Shown here: positions 41,432-52,151 of the stretch, piece after piece
How positions within the stretch are numbered: the stretch's first letter is position 1
Layout: each line of letters begins with the position of its first letter
NCBI RefSeq assembly: GCF_003667225.1
Contig: NZ_RCOM01000009.1
Span: forward strand, 1 to 53,202
Length of the DNA: 53,202 bases
Source of the DNA: Kocuria rhizophila
Lineage (GTDB): Bacteria > Actinomycetota > Actinomycetes > Actinomycetales > Micrococcaceae
Direction: 5' to 3'
Translations under genes and position numbers: made by a program
Notes under the pieces: generated by a model
Database searches by the model: none
What the model was told of the DNA's origin: nothing
What the model saw: the letters and a program-made list of their open reading frames with translations, nothing else

Positions 41432-42508
41432 GTGGCCAAAACTCGCGAAACCTCCCTGCGCAGGACCCTCGCCAGGGTCGCCCCCGGCACGGAGCTGCGC
41501 ACCGGCCTCGAACGCATCCTGCGCGGACGCACCGGAGCCCTGATCGTGCTCGGATTCGACCGCTCGGTGGAGTCCCTGTGCTCCGGGGGCTTCGACATCG
41601 ACACCGACTTCACCCCCACCAAGCTGCGCGAGCTCGCCAAGATGGACGGCGCGATCGTGTGCGACAAGGACGCCACCCGCATCCTGAAGGCCGGCGTGCA
41701 GCTCATGCCGGACGCGGACATCACCACGCTGGAGTCCGGAACCCGGCACCGCTCCGCAGAGCGCACCGCCAAGCAGACCGGGGTGCCGGTCATCTCCGTG
41801 AGCCAGTCCATGAACGTGATCACCATCTACAAGAACGAGGAGCGCTACGTCATCGAGGGCTCCCAGGCCATCATGGCCCGGGCCAGCCAGGCCCTGCAGA
41901 CCCTCGAGCACTACAGCAACCGGCTCGAACAGGTGCTGGGCAGCCTCTCAGCGCTGGAGATCGAGGCCGCGGTCACCATCCGGGACGTGGCCCTGACGCT
42001 GCAGCGCATGGAGATGGTGCGCCGGATCTCGGAGGAGATCGGCTGGTACGTGCTGGAGCTCGGCACGGACGGCCGGCTGATCTCCCTCCAGCTGGAGGAG
42101 CTCACCGCCGGCAACGGCCCGGGCCCGGACGTGGTGCTGCGCGACTACCTCCCCGAGGGCACAGACGCGGAGGCCCTGGCACAGTCCCTGGCCGCGCTCG
42201 CCGAGCTCTCCTCCGTGGACCTCATCGACCTGCAGAAGGTCGCGGTGGCCGCAGGACTCACGGGTCCCCAGGGCACCCTGGAGACGGACCTGCACCCGCA
42301 CGGGTACCGCCTGCTGGAGGGCATCAAGTCCATGCCCGGCGCGGTGGCCAAACGGCTGGTCGCCCAGTTCGACGGGCTGCAGTCGCTCATGGCGGCAAAC
42401 CTGGAGGACCTGATGTCCGTGGAGGGCATCGGCGAGCAGCGCGCCCGCACGGTGCGGGAGTCCCTGTCCCGGATGGCGGAGACCAGCCTGCTGGACCGGT
42501 TCATGTGA
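41432..42508 (+). CDS. disA: DNA integrity scanning diadenylate cyclase DisA
   Basis: Makes cyclic di-AMP and senses branched DNA. The 358-residue protein has the diadenylate cyclase motifs DGA (72-74) and RHR (105-107), a linker helix bundle, and a C-terminal helix-hairpin-helix domain (SVEGIGEQRARTVRE). The GTG start is preceded by TAGAAT (41420-41425) at six bases, again leaderless-like. It has its own promoter despite the radA neighbour. Confidence 0.96.
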   Translation: MAKTRETSLRRTLARVAPGTELRTGLERILRGRTGALIVLGFDRSVESLCSGGFDIDTDFTPTKLRELAKMDGAIVCDKDATRILKAGVQLMPDADITTLESGTRHRSAERTAKQTGVPVISVSQSMNVITIYKNEERYVIEGSQAIMARASQALQTLEHYSNRLEQVLGSLSALEIEAAVTIRDVALTLQRMEMVRRISEEIGWYVLELGTDGRLISLQLEELTAGNGPGPDVVLRDYLPEGTDAEALAQSLAALAELSSVDLIDLQKVAVAAGLTGPQGTLETDLHPHGYRLLEGIKSMPGAVAKRLVAQFDGLQSLMAANLEDLMSVEGIGEQRARTVRESLSRMAETSLLDRFM

Positions 42509-42536
42509 ACCGGGCGCGGCCCCCGAGGGTGCCGCG

Positions 42537-43274
42537 CTACTGCAGCACGAAGGCGGCCTGCTCGCTGGTGGTCTCTCCCAGGGACACCGCCAGGTTGTAG
42601 TACCCGGCGAGTGCCTTCGGCTGTCCCGCGGGGCAGCCCTCCGCGGTGCGCACGCGGTTCCAGGTGAGGTTGGAGGTCTCCTTCTGCCCGGGGGCCAGGG
42701 TGACCTTGCGGTCCTCGCCGCCCGCGGCGCAGTGCCGGGAGTCGAACACGGTGTCCGCGCCGGAGGTGACCACGAACGCCATCTGCTTGGTCCCGGCATT
42801 GACCGTGCAGGGCTGCTCGCCCGTGTTCTCCAGGGTCATGGTGAGGACCGGTTCCTCCTCCCCCGCGTAGCTCTCCTTGCTCGTGGAGGCCCTCACGGAA
42901 AGGTCCGCCTGGCACTCAACGGCCGCCGTGCTCGAGGCACTCGGGCCGGCCGAGCCACCGGGCGATGCCGAGCCGGAGGGGCTCGGGCGCGGCGTGAAGT
43001 CCGCGAACTTCTGTGCCGGATCCGCGCTCACCTGCGGGGAGGTGGCCGGCTCCTGTGCCGTGGCCGGGGCGTCGTCGGGCGCGTCTCCCGCGCCGGTGAC
43101 CGCACGCACCCCCTTGGTGACGCCCCAGACCAGCAGAAGCAGGAGCAGGACGACGACGCCCAGCGCCACCAGGCGGCGTCGCCGGTAGACGTGCTGCGGG
43201 AGCCTGGCCTCGGTGTCCTCGTGGTCGGCGGGGGAAGCAGGAGGATCGTGCCGATCGGAACCGTGGGAAGCCAT
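42537..43274 (-). CDS. Membrane-anchored protein with Ser/Pro-rich linker and C-terminal beta domain
   Basis: Unknown function. The 245-residue protein has a cytoplasmic basic N-terminus (YRRRR), one transmembrane helix at about residues 36-52 (VALGVVVLLLLLLVW), a Pro/Ser/Ala/Asp-rich linker, and an extracytoplasmic domain with predicted beta strands (VLTMTLENTGEQPCTV, ETSNLTWNRV). The domain contains about four cysteines that could form disulfides. The fold resembles DUF4232-like extracellular domains in general pattern only. Its ATG is 25 bases from the divergent mutY start. Confidence 0.7.
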   Translation of the reverse strand: MASHGSDRHDPPASPADHEDTEARLPQHVYRRRRLVALGVVVLLLLLLVWGVTKGVRAVTGAGDAPDDAPATAQEPATSPQVSADPAQKFADFTPRPSPSGSASPGGSAGPSASSTAAVECQADLSVRASTSKESYAGEEEPVLTMTLENTGEQPCTVNAGTKQMAFVVTSGADTVFDSRHCAAGGEDRKVTLAPGQKETSNLTWNRVRTAEGCPAGQPKALAGYYNLAVSLGETTSEQAAFVLQ

Positions 43275-43281
43275 GCGCTCC

Positions 43282-43291
43282 AGGCTACCGT
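43282..43291. promoter_or_regulatory. Overlapping divergent -10 boxes
   Basis: AGGCTACCGT contains TACCGT (43286-43291) for mutY and, on the other strand, TAGCCT (43287-43282) for the anchored protein. Spacers to the start codons are eight and seven bases. Both mRNAs would be leaderless, and the two polymerases could not bind at the same time. Confidence 0.5.
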
Positions 43292-43299
43292 GGTCCGTG

Positions 43300-44283
43300 A
43301 TGAACTCGAGTGCCGAAACCCATGGACAGCCCGCCACCCACCACGTCCGCCAGGCGGTGCTCCGGTGGTACCGCGCGAACGCGCGCGAGCTGCCGTGGCG
43401 CGCGGCCGAGCGCACCCCGTGGGGCGTGATGGTCAGCGAGATCATGCTCCAGCAGACCCCCGTGGCGCGGGTGCTGCCCGTGTGGCGGCGGTGGTTGGAG
43501 CGCTGGCCCATCCCGGGTGACCTCGCGGGGGCCGCGCCGGCGGACGTGGTGCGCGAGTGGGACAGGCTGGGCTACCCGCGGCGAGCACTGCGTCTGCACG
43601 CGGCCGCCCAGAAGATCCGGGACGAACACGGCGGGCGGGGGCCCGGCGACCACGCCGAGCTGCTCGCCCTGCCCGGCATCGGGACCTACACCGCCGCGGC
43701 CGTGGCCGTGTTCGCCTTCGGGCAGCGCCACACAGTGGTGGACACCAACATCCGCCGTGTGGAGGCCCGGCTGTTCTCGGGCCGCGCGCTTCCCTCACGC
43801 TCCCTGACCGCCGCGGAGACGAGGCTCGCGGACTGGCTGCTCCCCGAGGACGTGGCCGAGTCCGTGGCGTGGAACCAGGCCGTGATGGAGCTGGGCGCAC
43901 TGGTGTGCACCGCCCGCGCCCCGCGCTGCGGGCAGTGCCCCGTGCGGGACGCGTGCGCGTGGGTGGCCGCAGGCAGTCCTCCGGCTGAGGAGACGCCCCG
44001 CGGGCAGTCGTGGCACGGGACGGACCGGCAGGTCCGGGGCGCCGTCATGGCCGTGCTGAGGGCCGCCACCGCTCCGGTGCCGGAGGCCCTCCTGCTCACG
44101 GACCTCGCGGGCTCGGAGCAGCTGGCGTCCGAGCACCAGGCGCCACCCGCCGTGGTGGTGGACGAGCTGAAGGCCCTGTGGCGGCTGCCGGCCCCGCCGG
44201 AGCAGCGCCGTCGTGCCCTGGCCGGCCTGCTGACCGACGGTCTCGCCGCCGCGGACGACGCCGGGGTCAGCCTTCCGGTGTGA
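43300..44283 (+). CDS. mutY: A/G-specific adenine glycosylase
   Basis: Removes adenine mispaired with 8-oxoguanine. The 327-residue protein has catalytic Glu47 (SEIMLQQT), the helix-hairpin-helix LPGIGTYTAAAV, catalytic Asp148 (VVDTN), and a 4Fe-4S cluster with C203, C210, C213, C219. The C-terminus is short and does not look like the MutT-type domain of E. coli MutY. ATG 43300 is chosen for its -10 spacing; the longer frame has no ribosome-binding site. Its 3' end overlaps the convergent acetyltransferase gene by 17 bases. Confidence 0.93.
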   Translation: MNSSAETHGQPATHHVRQAVLRWYRANARELPWRAAERTPWGVMVSEIMLQQTPVARVLPVWRRWLERWPIPGDLAGAAPADVVREWDRLGYPRRALRLHAAAQKIRDEHGGRGPGDHAELLALPGIGTYTAAAVAVFAFGQRHTVVDTNIRRVEARLFSGRALPSRSLTAAETRLADWLLPEDVAESVAWNQAVMELGALVCTARAPRCGQCPVRDACAWVAAGSPPAEETPRGQSWHGTDRQVRGAVMAVLRAATAPVPEALLLTDLAGSEQLASEHQAPPAVVVDELKALWRLPAPPEQRRRALAGLLTDGLAAADDAGVSLPV

Positions 44284-44785
44284 GCTGCCGGATCATCCGG
44301 GTGTTGCCCAGCGTGTTGGGCTTCACCCGCGCGAGGTCCAGGAACTCCGCGACGCCCTCGTCGTGCGAGCGCAGCAGCTCCGCGAACACCTCCGCGGGAA
44401 TGGTCTCCTGGTTGGCCATGACCTCGAAACCGTGGGCGGCGAAGAACCCCACCTCGAACGTGAGGCAGAAGACCCGGCTCACCCCCAGCCGTTCCGCCCG
44501 GGACAGCAGTTCGCGCAGCATCCGCCCGCCCACACCGTGGCCGCGCGCGGCCGGTGACGTGGCGAGCGTGCGCACCTCCGCGAGGTCCTCCCACATCACG
44601 TGCAGCGCGCCGCAGCCCACCAGCGCCCCGGACTCGTCCTCCGCGACCACGAACTCCTGGATGCTCTCGTAGTAGGTCACGGTGTCCTTGGTGATGAGGA
44701 TGCGCTCCGTGGCCATGGGGGCCACGAGCTCCTTGATCCCGTGGACGTCCGACGTGCGGGCTGGGCGGATGCGGATCTCGGTCAT
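44267..44785 (-). CDS. GNAT acetyltransferase, actinobacterial ArgA-like amino-acid N-acetyltransferase
   Basis: A 172-residue GNAT enzyme. The acetyl-CoA loop is RGHGVGGRML, followed by VFCLTFEVGFFAAHGFEV. Overall layout matches the short actinobacterial N-acetylglutamate synthases (such as M. tuberculosis ArgA) that start arginine synthesis, but other substrates are possible. ATG 44785 has TACAGT (44798-44793) seven bases upstream. The in-frame GTG at 44791 would sit one base from that box, so it is unlikely. Confidence 0.72.
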   Translation of the reverse strand: MTEIRIRPARTSDVHGIKELVAPMATERILITKDTVTYYESIQEFVVAEDESGALVGCGALHVMWEDLAEVRTLATSPAARGHGVGGRMLRELLSRAERLGVSRVFCLTFEVGFFAAHGFEVMANQETIPAEVFAELLRSHDEGVAEFLDLARVKPNTLGNTRMIRQLTPEG

Positions 44786-44828
44786 GGCCACGACTGTACG
44801 CGGGCCGACCGCGCCCCCCGGGACGCGA

Positions 44829-44871
44829 GCGGGCGGCGTCGCGAACCGCTGTGGTTCACGACCCCGCCCGC
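44829..44871 (-). terminator. Terminator after clpC
   Basis: Arms 44829-44847 (GCGGGCGGCGTCGCGAACC) and 44853-44871 pair over 19 positions with one mismatch and one wobble, loop of five bases. It lies 36 bases after the clpC stop. Confidence 0.7.
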
Positions 44872-44906
44872 CGGCAGCATCCGGGGCCCGCCCGGGCCGG
44901 GGTGGG

Positions 44907-47525
<2,619 letters not shown>

Positions 47526-47680
47526 GGATACTCCTTCATTGATCTCTGCCCACGATGCTAGGCACCGCAATGGCCGCCATGGGCACTGTTCGCCACTGGC
47601 GCACGGTGCTCGGCCGGGGGCGAAATCGCCCTTCCACCCCCGGCCCCGGGGGTTCCGCAGCCCGATCCCGGCACGAACGT

Positions 47681-47722
47681 CGACGGCCGGGGCACACCAG
47701 ATCTGGTGTGCCCCGGCCGTCG
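47681..47722 (-). terminator. 42-base perfect palindrome after lsr2
   Basis: Two 21-base arms, CGACGGCCGGGG... and its exact complement, meet at AGATCT with no loop. It sits 87 bases after the lsr2 stop and about 155 bases before clpC, so it probably terminates lsr2. Confidence 0.7.
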
Positions 47723-47808
47723 TGGAAAGGGCCCCGAGTCGTTCGCCGGGGACCCGGGCGCGGGGCCCGGTGGGAGAGCTCTTCCCGCCGGTGCGCCCGG
47801 CGTGCGGC

Positions 47809-48150
47809 TCAGCTGCTGTGGGCCGCGTAGTACTTGTCCTGGATGTCCTGGTGGATGCGCCCGCGGTCCGAGACCTGCAGGCCCTGCTCCTTGGCCCACG
47901 CCCGGATCTTCGGGGTCTCGGGGTTGCCCGAGCGGCTGGGCCGCGTGGTGGTGGTCGCACTGCGGCCGGTCTTGGCGGTGGCGCGGCGACCCGCGGAGAT
48001 GAAGGGACGCAGTGCGTCGCGCAGCTTGGTGGCGTTCTCCGAGCTCAGGTCGATCTCGTACTGGCCGCCGTCGAGGCCGAAACGCACGGTCTCGTGGGCC
48101 TCTCCGCCGTCGATGTCGTCTTCCAGGATGATTTTCACGGTCTGAGCCAT
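47809..48150 (-). CDS. lsr2: Nucleoid-associated protein Lsr2
   Basis: H-NS-like silencer of AT-rich DNA, 113 residues. The N-terminal dimerisation strand set (KIILEDDIDGGEA, GQYEIDLSSENA) is joined by a basic Thr/Ser/Arg linker to the DNA-binding domain. That domain ends DRGRIHQDIQDKYYAA, whose RGR is the AT-hook-like element. GGAGGAG upstream fixes ATG 48150. The leader and upstream region (about 48180-48420) are unusually A/T-rich for this genome, which would suit autoregulation. Confidence 0.95.
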   Translation of the reverse strand: MAQTVKIILEDDIDGGEAHETVRFGLDGGQYEIDLSSENATKLRDALRPFISAGRRATAKTGRSATTTTRPSRSGNPETPKIRAWAKEQGLQVSDRGRIHQDIQDKYYAAHSS

Positions 48151-48370
48151 GGTCAGCTCCTCCAAACGCCCCGCGGGCTGCATAGGTCTTTTGTTCGTGT
48201 GCAAAGATATGTGGTCCATGCGGAGATTCCCCGGGCATTCGCGCGATGTGCCCGATCAATGCCCCAGCGCGACACCCTGGATCAGACGGTTATCGCGGAT
48301 CCTGGAACAGAATTCATCTCCGAATCACGTGGCCCATCATGGCACGCAATTCCTGAATTGTCATCACGGG

Positions 48371-48646
48371 CTATTCCGCAGGATTCCGGTCTTCCGCCGA
48401 ATCACGAATGGGAATGCTGTGCCGCAGCCCCAGACCCCTCTGCTGACGGGGATTCTCCTCCTGGTGGCCGAAGGGCGTCCTGTCACCCTCGCGCTCCCGG
48501 ACGGCCTGGTACCAGCGCTCGGCATCCGCCTGCGCCTCGCCCTGCGCAGACCGCTCGGCGCGGTCCCCCCGAAGCAACCACCTCATGATCAGGTAGAACA
48601 CCAGACCCACGCCCAGCGAGGGCAAAAAGACCGCCACGTATTCCAT
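48371..48646 (-). CDS. Small single-span membrane protein, unknown function
   Basis: 91 residues. An N-terminal helix (VAVFLPSLGVGLVFYLIMRWLL) is followed by a charged cytoplasmic tail rich in Arg, Glu and Gln. No known domain. It begins 61 bases after lysS and runs the same way, so it may be the distal gene of that operon. ATG 48646 is preferred because AGAGGA lies upstream; an ATG at 48658 would sit on top of it. Confidence 0.6.
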   Translation of the reverse strand: MEYVAVFLPSLGVGLVFYLIMRWLLRGDRAERSAQGEAQADAERWYQAVREREGDRTPFGHQEENPRQQRGLGLRHSIPIRDSAEDRNPAE

Positions 48647-48707
48647 GATGCAGATCATCCTCTCCGGGACTGTGCGAATGCTGTGCGGAGGATTCCGCGG
48701 GTCCGGC

Positions 48708-50240
48708 TCACTCCGGCTTCATCAACGGGAACAGAATGGTCTCCCGGATTCCGAGGTTCGTGAAGAGCATGATCAGGCGGTCGAGACCGAGGCCCAGACC
48801 ACCCATGGGGGGCGCACCGTGCTCCAGGGCCCGCAGGAAGTCCTCGTCCAGCTGCATGGCCTCGTCGTCCCCGGCCGCGGAGAGCAGCGACTGCTCCGTG
48901 AGCCGCTCCCGCTGCACCACGGGGTCGATGAGCTCGGAGAACGCCGTTCCGCGCTCCATGCCGCCGATGATGAGGTCCCAGGCCTCGATCAGCCCGGGCT
49001 TCTCGCGGTGCGGGCGGGCCAGCGGCTGGGCCGCCGGCGGGTAGTCGTAGACGAACGTGGGCTGGATGAGGGTGGGCTCCACGATCTCCTCGAAGAGCTC
49101 CATCACGAGCTTCTGCTCGTCCCACGCGGGGTTGACCGGGATCTCCCGCTCCGCGGCCAGGGCCCGCAGCTGCTCCGCGGGAGTCTCCGGGGTGATCTCC
49201 TGCCCCACGGCCTCGGACAGGCCCGGGTACACGGAGACCCACTGCCATTCACCGAACAGTTCGATGCGCCCCTGCGGTGTGTCGATGCCCTCGACGCCCA
49301 GCTGCCGGGCGCACTCCTGGATGATCTCGCGGATCCGGTCCGCCATGACGAACTGGTCCGCGTAGGCCTCGTACGCCTCCAGGGTGGTGAACTCCGGGCT
49401 GTGGGAGGAGTCCACACCCTCGTTGCGGAACACGCGGCCGATCTCGAACACCCGGTCGATGCCGCCCACGACCGCGCGCTTGAGGAAGAGCTCGGTGGCG
49501 ATGCGCAGGGTCATGTCCTGGTCGAAGGCGTTGAGGTGGGTCTCGAAGGGACGCGCGGCCGCTCCGCCGTGGACGAGCTGCAGCATGGGCGTCTCGATCT
49601 CCACGTATCCCTGCTCCTCCATCACGCGGCGCACGGTGCGGGTGATCAGGGAGCGGGTCAGGACGACGTCGCGGGCCTCCTGGCGCACGATGAGGTCCAG
49701 GTAGCGCTGGCGCACCCGGGTCTCCTCGTTGAGCTCCTTGTGCATGGTGGGCAGGGGGCGCAGCGCCTTGGACGCCATGGTCCAGGAGCCCGCCATCACG
49801 GACAGCTCACCGCGCCGGGAGCTGATGACGTTGCCGGTGACCGCCACGAAGTCCCCGAGGTCCACGAGGGCCTTCCACTGCGCGAGGGAGTCCTCCCCCA
49901 CGTTCGCCTTGGACAGCATGACCTGCAGCCGGGTGCCGTCCCCCTCCTGCAGGGTCCCGAAGCACAGCTTGCCGGTGTTGCGCACGTGCACCACACGCCC
50001 GGCCACGGTCACGCGGTGCTCGGTCTCCTCCCCCGCCTCGAGGTGGGCGAACTGCTCGCGCACGTGCGCGAGGGTGTCCGTGCGCCCCACGCCCACCGGG
50101 TACGGCGCCATTCCGGCGTCCGCGGCCGCCTGCCGCTTGGCGGCGCGCACGGCCATCTGGTCGTTGAGCTCGTGCGCGCTCAGCTCCGGATCGGTGCTGG
50201 CGGGCTGGGCGGGAACGGTGGTTTCAGGCTGCTCGGTCAC
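48708..50240 (-). CDS. lysS: Lysyl-tRNA synthetase, class II
   Basis: Charges tRNA-Lys; 510 residues. N-terminal OB-fold (VTVAGRVVHVRNTGKLCF), class II motif 2 (FRNEGVDSSHSPEFTTLE) and motif 3 (GLGLGLDRLIMLF). The GTG start at 50240 has no ribosome-binding site; TATCCT (50254-50249) lies eight bases upstream, inside the 24-base spacer to panC. So lysS may be transcribed separately as a leaderless mRNA as well as from the panC side. Confidence 0.97.
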   Translation of the reverse strand: MTEQPETTVPAQPASTDPELSAHELNDQMAVRAAKRQAAADAGMAPYPVGVGRTDTLAHVREQFAHLEAGEETEHRVTVAGRVVHVRNTGKLCFGTLQEGDGTRLQVMLSKANVGEDSLAQWKALVDLGDFVAVTGNVISSRRGELSVMAGSWTMASKALRPLPTMHKELNEETRVRQRYLDLIVRQEARDVVLTRSLITRTVRRVMEEQGYVEIETPMLQLVHGGAAARPFETHLNAFDQDMTLRIATELFLKRAVVGGIDRVFEIGRVFRNEGVDSSHSPEFTTLEAYEAYADQFVMADRIREIIQECARQLGVEGIDTPQGRIELFGEWQWVSVYPGLSEAVGQEITPETPAEQLRALAAEREIPVNPAWDEQKLVMELFEEIVEPTLIQPTFVYDYPPAAQPLARPHREKPGLIEAWDLIIGGMERGTAFSELIDPVVQRERLTEQSLLSAAGDDEAMQLDEDFLRALEHGAPPMGGLGLGLDRLIMLFTNLGIRETILFPLMKPE

Positions 50241-50264
50241 AGTGGACCAGGATACCGGTAGCGC

Positions 50265-51113
50265 TCAGATCCGCATGTTGTCGATGAGCCGGGTGGGACC
50301 GACCCACGCGGCCACGAGGGCCAGCACCCCGGGCTCCGGCGCGACGAACTCGAGAGTGCGCGGGTCCACGGTCTCGAGGTAGTCCAGGGAGACCTCCGGT
50401 TCCGCGTCCACACGCTGACGGGCCTGCTCCAGGGTGAGTTCCCCGGCCGCGAGGGCGCGCAGGGTGCTGTGCAGCACGAGAGCGTGCTCCGCCTGCTCCT
50501 CGGAGAGGTACTGGTTGCGCGAGGACAGGGCGAGGCCCCGTTCCGAGCGGACGATGGGCACCGGGCGGATCTCCACGCGGTGATCGAAATCACGGGCCAT
50601 GCGCTGCATGAGCAGCAGCTGCTGGGCGTCCTTCTCACCGAAGTACGCCCGGAAAGGGGTTCCGGGCCCGGGCGCCATGATGGTGAACAGCTTGTTCACC
50701 ACGGTCAGGGCGCCGTCGAAGTGTCCGGGGCGAGTGGCCCCCTCGAGGACTCCTCCCGCGGCGCCGGACGTCACCGAGACCACGGGGACACCGTCCGGGT
50801 ACATCTCCTGCACGTCCGGGGCGAACACGAGGTCCACGCCCACCTCCGCGAGCAGGGCGAGGTCCTGTTCCAGCTGCCGGGGGTAGCTCTCGAAGTCCTC
50901 CCCCGGTCCGAACTGCAACGGGTTGACGAACACGGACACGACCGCGAGGTCGTTCTCGTCCCGCGCCCGCCGCGCCAGCTGCACGTGCCCGTGGTGCAGC
51001 GCCCCCATGGTGGGCAGCAGCCCCACGCTGCGGGCGCCCCGCGCCACGCGGGACTCGATCTGTTCGCGCACCTGCGCAATGGACGTGCACACCAGGGGTC
51101 CGGTGCTGCTCAC
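50265..51113 (-). CDS. panC: Pantothenate synthetase
   Basis: Joins pantoate and beta-alanine using ATP, the last step to vitamin B5. 282 residues with LLPTMGALHHGH, FVNPLQFGPGEDF, FGEKDAQQL and the KMSKS-like LSSRN. The GTG start overlaps the preceding stop codon (GTGA at 51113-51110), so it is coupled to the DUF2520 gene. panD, the source of beta-alanine, is not in this cluster. Confidence 0.96.
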   Translation of the reverse strand: MSSTGPLVCTSIAQVREQIESRVARGARSVGLLPTMGALHHGHVQLARRARDENDLAVVSVFVNPLQFGPGEDFESYPRQLEQDLALLAEVGVDLVFAPDVQEMYPDGVPVVSVTSGAAGGVLEGATRPGHFDGALTVVNKLFTIMAPGPGTPFRAYFGEKDAQQLLLMQRMARDFDHRVEIRPVPIVRSERGLALSSRNQYLSEEQAEHALVLHSTLRALAAGELTLEQARQRVDAEPEVSLDYLETVDPRTLEFVAPEPGVLALVAAWVGPTRLIDNMRI

Positions 51114-52099
51114 TGCTCCTCCTCGATCGCCGCCATGACGGCTCGGTAGCTCGTCTCGTCCAGTCTGCCCGACGCCGCCGCCCGCCGGGCCGTCTGCCTC
51201 GCCAGGGCGCGGTAGCCGGCCAGCAGCTGCCGGGCGGCGTCGTGGTCGGCGTTCCCGGTGGGGCCCGCGGCGTCGTGGTCGGCGCTGCCAACGGGGCCCG
51301 CGGCGTCGTGCCCGGCCCTGGCACCGCCGCCCGCCAGTTCCCGCAGCGCGGCCACGTGCGCGGCCACCGTGGTGACGTCACCGCGGGCCACGGGACCCGT
51401 GAGGGCGTTCTCCCCGGAGGCCAGGGCGTTGTCCACCGTGGCGCGCACGAGCGGGCCCAGCACGCGGTCCGGGTGCTCCACCCCGATCTCCCCGAGCAGC
51501 TGCATGGACTCTCCCAGAACCGTCATCACGTGGTTCGAGCCGTGGGCGAGCGCCGCGTGGTAGAGCGGGCGGTCCGCCTCCGCGACCACCACCGGCTCGG
51601 CTCCCATCTCCACCACGAGGGCCTGGGCGATGGGCAGCACGGGTGCCGCGGCGGTGACCCCGAAGCTGCAGTCCGCGAGGCGCTGCAGGTCGAGGCTGAG
51701 CCCCGTGAAGGTCATGGCGGGATGCACGGCGAGCCCGATGCCACCGGCCGCCCGGACGGGTTCCAGGACGCCCGTGCCGTGGCGGCCCGCCGTGTGGACC
51801 ACGAGCTGGCCCGGCTGCCACGCACCGGTGGCCGCGAGCCCGCTCACCAGACCGGGAAGCTGGTCGTCCGGCACGGCGAGCAGGACCAGCTCGCTGCGCT
51901 CCACGATGCTCTGCACGTCCAGCACGGGAACGTCCGGGAGCAGGGTCGCGGCGCGTTCGCGGCTGGCCTCCGACGACGCGTGCACACCCACCACGGCGTG
52001 GCCCGCGCCCCGCAACGCCGCACCGAGCACGGCACCGACCCTGCCCGCGCTGATGACGCCCACGCCGAGACGGCCGGGACGGTGACTGGGTTGGGACAC
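51110..52099 (-). CDS. Rossmann-like and DUF2520 domain protein
   Basis: Dehydrogenase-like protein of 329 residues. Residues about 10-130 form an NAD(P)-binding Rossmann fold (GVGVISAGRVGAVLGAAL), the rest a helical DUF2520 domain. The gene precedes panC in many actinobacteria, and members have been suggested to act in pantoate formation, but this is not settled. Near the C-terminus lies a tandem repeat of 11 residues (DHDAAGPxGxA). GTG 52099 is preferred over GTG 52114 because AGGAG sits between them, seven bases before 52099. Confidence 0.8.
   Translation of the reverse strand: MSQPSHRPGRLGVGVISAGRVGAVLGAALRGAGHAVVGVHASSEASRERAATLLPDVPVLDVQSIVERSELVLLAVPDDQLPGLVSGLAATGAWQPGQLVVHTAGRHGTGVLEPVRAAGGIGLAVHPAMTFTGLSLDLQRLADCSFGVTAAAPVLPIAQALVVEMGAEPVVVAEADRPLYHAALAHGSNHVMTVLGESMQLLGEIGVEHPDRVLGPLVRATVDNALASGENALTGPVARGDVTTVAAHVAALRELAGGGARAGHDAAGPVGSADHDAAGPTGNADHDAARQLLAGYRALARQTARRAAASGRLDETSYRAVMAAIEEEQ
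51234..51310. repeat. 33-base tandem repeat, about 2.3 copies, inside the DUF2520 gene
   Basis: Units begin at 51234, 51267 and 51300, each starting GCGGCGTCGTG. The first two are full length and differ at a few bases. In frame they encode repeats of DHDAAGPxGxA. Confidence 0.85.
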
Positions 52100-52151
52100 G
52101 CGGGAACTCCTCACAGGGGGACGACGGCACGCACAGGGTAGCGCACGGCGC

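Noticed and set aside
51110-52099. Calling the DUF2520 protein a pyrroline-5-carboxylate reductase or ketopantoate reductase
   Set aside because: The Rossmann fold is similar, but the C-terminal domain is the DUF2520 type and diagnostic catalytic residues of PanE or ProC are not evident.
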